Positions 41,990-45,113 of a stretch of 45,113 nucleotides of DNA are shown piece by piece (the stretch's first letter is position 1; every line of letters starts with the position of its first letter). The notes under the pieces are model-generated. The model did no database searches. It saw nothing but the letters and a program-made list of their open reading frames with translations, and had not been told where the DNA came from. Source of the DNA: Ruminococcaceae bacterium P7 (GTDB lineage Bacteria; Bacillota; Clostridia; Oscillospirales; Acutalibacteraceae); NCBI GenBank assembly GCA_900100595.1, contig FMUA01000016.1, positions 28,765-73,877 on the forward strand. Direction: 5' to 3'. Position numbers and translations under genes: made by a program.

Positions 41990-44900
41990 ATGTCACAAGG
42001 CAACGGCCAACGAGAGGAACTGATGAATAACTCTCTGTATTCCGGGCAATTTGAGCACGACAACTGCGGTATCGGAGCGGTGGTAAACATTAAGGGAATC
42101 CGCTCTCATGCTACGGTTGCGAACGCTTTGACGATTGTAGAAACGCTCGAACACCGCGCGGGCAAGGACGCGGAAGGTAAAACAGGAGACGGCGTTGGTA
42201 TTCTTTTGCAGATTTCGCATAAATTCTTTTCTAAAGTTGCAAAATCACTGAATATTCCCATCCGTTCCGCGCGCGATTACGCGGTCGGCATGTTTTTCTT
42301 CCCGCAGAATGAACTGCGCCGCAATCAGGCGAAGAAGATGTTCGAGATCATCGCGGAAAAAGAGGGACTGGAGGTTCTCGGCTGGCGTGAGGTGCCGTCA
42401 AATCCCGACGTTTTGGGCAGCAAGGCACGCGAGTGCATGCCGAATATACAGCAGTGCTTCATCAACCGTCCCGAGGGCGTCAAGCGCGGAATCGATTTTG
42501 ACCGCAAGCTCTACGTCGCGCGCCGTTTCTTTGAGCAGAGCAACGAGGACACCTATGTCGTCTCGCTGTCAAGCAGAACGATTGTATACAAAGGAATGTT
42601 CCTCGTCGGCGATCTGCGCCGTTTCTTCCTCGATTTGCAGGATGAGGACTATGAATCCGCGATCGCGCTGGTTCATTCGCGTTTCTCCACCAACACATTC
42701 CCGAGCTGGCAGAAGGCGCATCCCAACCGCATGATGGTGCATAACGGCGAGATCAATACCATCCGCGGAAATGCCGACAAGATGCTCGCCCGTGAGGAAA
42801 CAATGGCAAGCGAGCACCTGATGGGAGATCTCGACAAGGTCATCCCCGTCGTCAATCCCGAGGGAAGCGACTCCGCAAGACTCGACAATACACTCGAGTT
42901 TCTTGTCATGAGCGGTATGGATCTGCCGCTTGCGGTGATGATCACGATCCCCGAGCCGTGGGACAACAATCACGCGATGCCGCAGAAGGAACGCGATTTC
43001 TATCAGTATTACGCCACCATGATGGAGCCGTGGGACGGTCCCGCGTCGATTCTTTTCTCCGACGGAGATGTGATGGGCGCGGTACTCGACCGAAACGGTT
43101 TGCGTCCTTCAAGATATTACATCACCGACGACGATAACCTGATTCTTTCCTCAGAGGTCGGCGCGCTGCCTGTACCTGCGGAGAAAATCATCAAGAAGGA
43201 ACGCCTGCATCCGGGCAAGATGCTGCTCGTCGACACCGTGCAGGGACGTCTGATCGACGACGAGGAAATCAAAATGCGCTATGCGTCCCGTCAGCCCTAC
43301 GGCGAGTGGCTGGACGCGAACCTGACGCGCCTGAAATATCTGAAAGTGCCCAACGCCAAGGTCGAGGAGCATCCGCGTGAGGAAAAGCACAGACTGCAAA
43401 AGGCGTTCGGCTATACCTACGAGGACGTCATGACGACTATTCTGCCAATGGCGCAGAACGGCGCGGAACCGATTGCGGCAATGGGAAGTGACAAGCCGCT
43501 CGCGGTGCTTTCCAAGCAGCCGCAGCCGCTGTTTGACTACTTCAAGCAGAGCTTCGCGCAGGTAACAAATCCGCCGATTGACGCGATCCGCGAGGAAATC
43601 GTCACCTCCACCACAATATATATCGGAAAGGACGGCAATATTCTCGAGGAGAAGCCCGACAACTGCAAGGTCATCAAGGTGGTCAACCCGATCCTGACCT
43701 CCACGGGACTGCTCAAGCTCAAAAAGATGAAGCTTTCGGGCTTCAAGGTAGCCGTCATCCCCATGCTCTATTACAAGAATACCAAGCTGAGCAAGGCGAT
43801 CCGCCGCCTGTTTATCGAGGCGGATAAGGCGTGCGCGGACGGCGCGAATATCCTCATTCTCTCGGACAGAGGGGTGGACGAGAACCGCCTTGCAATTCCC
43901 TCTCTGCTTGCGGTATCCGCTTTACATCAGCATCTTGTCGCGACAAAAAAGAGAACCGCTCTCTCGATCGTTCTTGAAAGCGGAGAGCCGCGCGAGGTGC
44001 ATCACTTCGCGACGCTTCTCGCCTACGGCGCTAGCGCGATCAATCCCTATCTTGCACTCGAAACGATTCACGAGCTGATTCACGACGACCTGCTTGACAA
44101 GGACTATTACGCAGCGGTTGAGGACTACAACGACGCGGTACTGCACGGCATCGTCAAAATCGCGTCGAAGATGGGTATTTCCACTCTGCAGTCGTATCAG
44201 GGCTCCAAAATTTTCGAGGCGATCGGTCTCGGCAAGGAGCTGATCGACGAATATTTCACGGGCACAGTCAGCCGCATCGGCGGTATCACACTCGAGGATA
44301 TTGAGCAGAACAACGACCGCCTGCATACCGCGGCGTTTGATCCGCTGGGGCTTCGCGTCAAATCAGACCTGCCCTCACGCGGCGGTCACAAGAGCCGCAG
44401 CGGCAAGGAGGAGCACCTCTACAACCCGCAGACAATTCACGCGCTGCAAACCGCGACGCGCTTCAATAATTACGACAGATACAAGGAATACAGCAAGATG
44501 CTGACCGAGGAAATGGATCCCGTCAGCATGCGCGGACTGCTCGATTTCAACTACGCCAAGACGCCCGTGCCGCTTGACGAGGTCGAGAGCGTCGACAGCA
44601 TCGTACGCCGCTTCAAGAGCGGCGCCATGAGCTACGGTTCCATTTCGCAGGAGGCGCATGAAGCGCTCGCGATCGCGATGAACCGACTCGGCGGCAAGTC
44701 GAACTCCGGCGAGGGCGGAGAAAGCCCCGAGCGTATCGCGACGAAGGGCACGAAGGAGAACCGCTGTTCCGCGATCAAACAGGTCGCCTCGGGACGCTTC
44801 GGCGTGACCTCGGCGTACCTCAACTCGGCGGACGAAATCCAGATCAAGATGGCGCAGGGCGCAAAGCCCGGCGAGGGCGGTCATCTGCCCGGCAACAAGG

Positions 44901-45113
44901 TCTATCCGTGGATTGCCAAGACAAGGCACTCCACCCCCGGCGTATCGCTGATTTCACCTCCTCCCCATCACGATATTTATTCGATCGAGGACTTGGCACA
45001 GCTCATTTATGACCTCAAAAACGCCAACAAAAAGGCGCGCATCTCTGTCAAGCTCGTCAGTGAAGCGGGCGTCGGCACCGTCGCGGCAGGCGTCGCGAAG
45101 GCAGGCGCGGAGG
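41990..45113 (+). CDS. gltB: Glutamate synthase large subunit, 5' part
   Basis: 1041 codons to the window edge, no stop; the family is about 1500 residues. The glutaminase nucleophile follows a short propeptide: QFEHDNCGIGAVV (Cys26), normally exposed by processing. RFSTNTFPSWQKAHPNRMMVHNGEINTIRGN completes that domain. A central linker domain follows, and the FMN-binding synthase domain opens near residue 870 with MSYGSISQEAHEALAIAMNRLGGKSNSGEGGE. It turns glutamine plus 2-oxoglutarate into two glutamates. The ATG at 41990 has AAGGA upstream; a second ATG at 42023 behind GAGAGGA is also possible. The iron-sulfur cysteines lie beyond the window, so the electron donor cannot be judged. Confidence 0.96.
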   Translation, partial: MSQGNGQREELMNNSLYSGQFEHDNCGIGAVVNIKGIRSHATVANALTIVETLEHRAGKDAEGKTGDGVGILLQISHKFFSKVAKSLNIPIRSARDYAVGMFFFPQNELRRNQAKKMFEIIAEKEGLEVLGWREVPSNPDVLGSKARECMPNIQQCFINRPEGVKRGIDFDRKLYVARRFFEQSNEDTYVVSLSSRTIVYKGMFLVGDLRRFFLDLQDEDYESAIALVHSRFSTNTFPSWQKAHPNRMMVHNGEINTIRGNADKMLAREETMASEHLMGDLDKVIPVVNPEGSDSARLDNTLEFLVMSGMDLPLAVMITIPEPWDNNHAMPQKERDFYQYYATMMEPWDGPASILFSDGDVMGAVLDRNGLRPSRYYITDDDNLILSSEVGALPVPAEKIIKKERLHPGKMLLVDTVQGRLIDDEEIKMRYASRQPYGEWLDANLTRLKYLKVPNAKVEEHPREEKHRLQKAFGYTYEDVMTTILPMAQNGAEPIAAMGSDKPLAVLSKQPQPLFDYFKQSFAQVTNPPIDAIREEIVTSTTIYIGKDGNILEEKPDNCKVIKVVNPILTSTGLLKLKKMKLSGFKVAVIPMLYYKNTKLSKAIRRLFIEADKACADGANILILSDRGVDENRLAIPSLLAVSALHQHLVATKKRTALSIVLESGEPREVHHFATLLAYGASAINPYLALETIHELIHDDLLDKDYYAAVEDYNDAVLHGIVKIASKMGISTLQSYQGSKIFEAIGLGKELIDEYFTGTVSRIGGITLEDIEQNNDRLHTAAFDPLGLRVKSDLPSRGGHKSRSGKEEHLYNPQTIHALQTATRFNNYDRYKEYSKMLTEEMDPVSMRGLLDFNYAKTPVPLDEVESVDSIVRRFKSGAMSYGSISQEAHEALAIAMNRLGGKSNSGEGGESPERIATKGTKENRCSAIKQVASGRFGVTSAYLNSADEIQIKMAQGAKPGEGGHLPGNKVYPWIAKTRHSTPGVSLISPPPHHDIYSIEDLAQLIYDLKNANKKARISVKLVSEAGVGTVAAGVAKAGAE

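Noticed and set aside
1..45113. CRISPR arrays, tRNA or rRNA genes, prophage structural genes
   Set aside because: No regularly spaced short repeats, no cloverleaf or rRNA sequence, and no capsid, tail or terminase genes could be recognised.

Overview
The window looks like chromosomal DNA of a gut or rumen clostridium of the Ruminococcus/Oscillospiraceae type. The support is mixed: one secreted protein ends in a type I dockerin and a second dockerin fragment is present, the glutamine synthetase is the large type III form, ribosome binding sites are AGGAGG-like and start codons include some GTG, and there are clostridial families such as DUF1846, a CotJC-type manganese catalase and Rrf2 regulators. 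Genus is inference; no rRNA, tRNA or CRISPR array is visible.

Layout. 1-840: 3' end of an IS1182-type transposase and a dockerin gene remnant. 894-6333: a six-gene redox operon on the minus strand (two flavodoxins, an iron alcohol dehydrogenase broken by a one-base frameshift, an aldo/keto reductase, a DUF4405 membrane protein, a flavin reductase), divergent from a LysR regulator with palindromic sites between them. 6385-12154: a run of small minus-strand metabolic and redox genes, including an EamA transporter cut by an in-frame amber codon. 12267-16506: a DUF5131 protein, then a class M sirtuin overlapping a zinc macrodomain ADP-ribose hydrolase, next to a D-2-hydroxyacid dehydrogenase and a flavin/ferredoxin fusion. 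16603-17873: an Rrf2 repressor and an NAD(P)-binding oxidoreductase sharing three copies of a 7-7-7 palindromic operator.

17885-24650 is an accessory island: a ribbon-helix-helix protein divergent from a SLOG-family protein, a one-polypeptide type IIG restriction-modification enzyme whose recognition part is AT-rich, then a 1.3-kb unit in which two identical 42-bp direct repeats each open a diverged but homologous C-terminal coding tail and bracket a promoter, three small unknown genes and a terminator. The outer repeat abuts a manganese catalase gene that has lost its 5' part. An AraC regulator follows. 24948-30683 encodes a 1911-residue helicase-nuclease with transglutaminase-like, DUF4011, SF1 helicase, endonuclease and DUF3320 regions. 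30821-35603 has an AbrB/glycosyltransferase pair, a secreted dockerin protein with internal repeats, and a VWA protein.

35803-45113 is core metabolism: DUF1846, glmS, glnN and the start of gltB. glnN and gltB are divergent, both have near-consensus promoters, and they share a 14-bp direct repeat; together with glmS they form a nitrogen-assimilation and amino-sugar block.

The most unusual observation is the 42-bp-repeat unit at 21815-23139, which behaves like a small mobile cassette that carries a replacement 3' end for the gene it enters.
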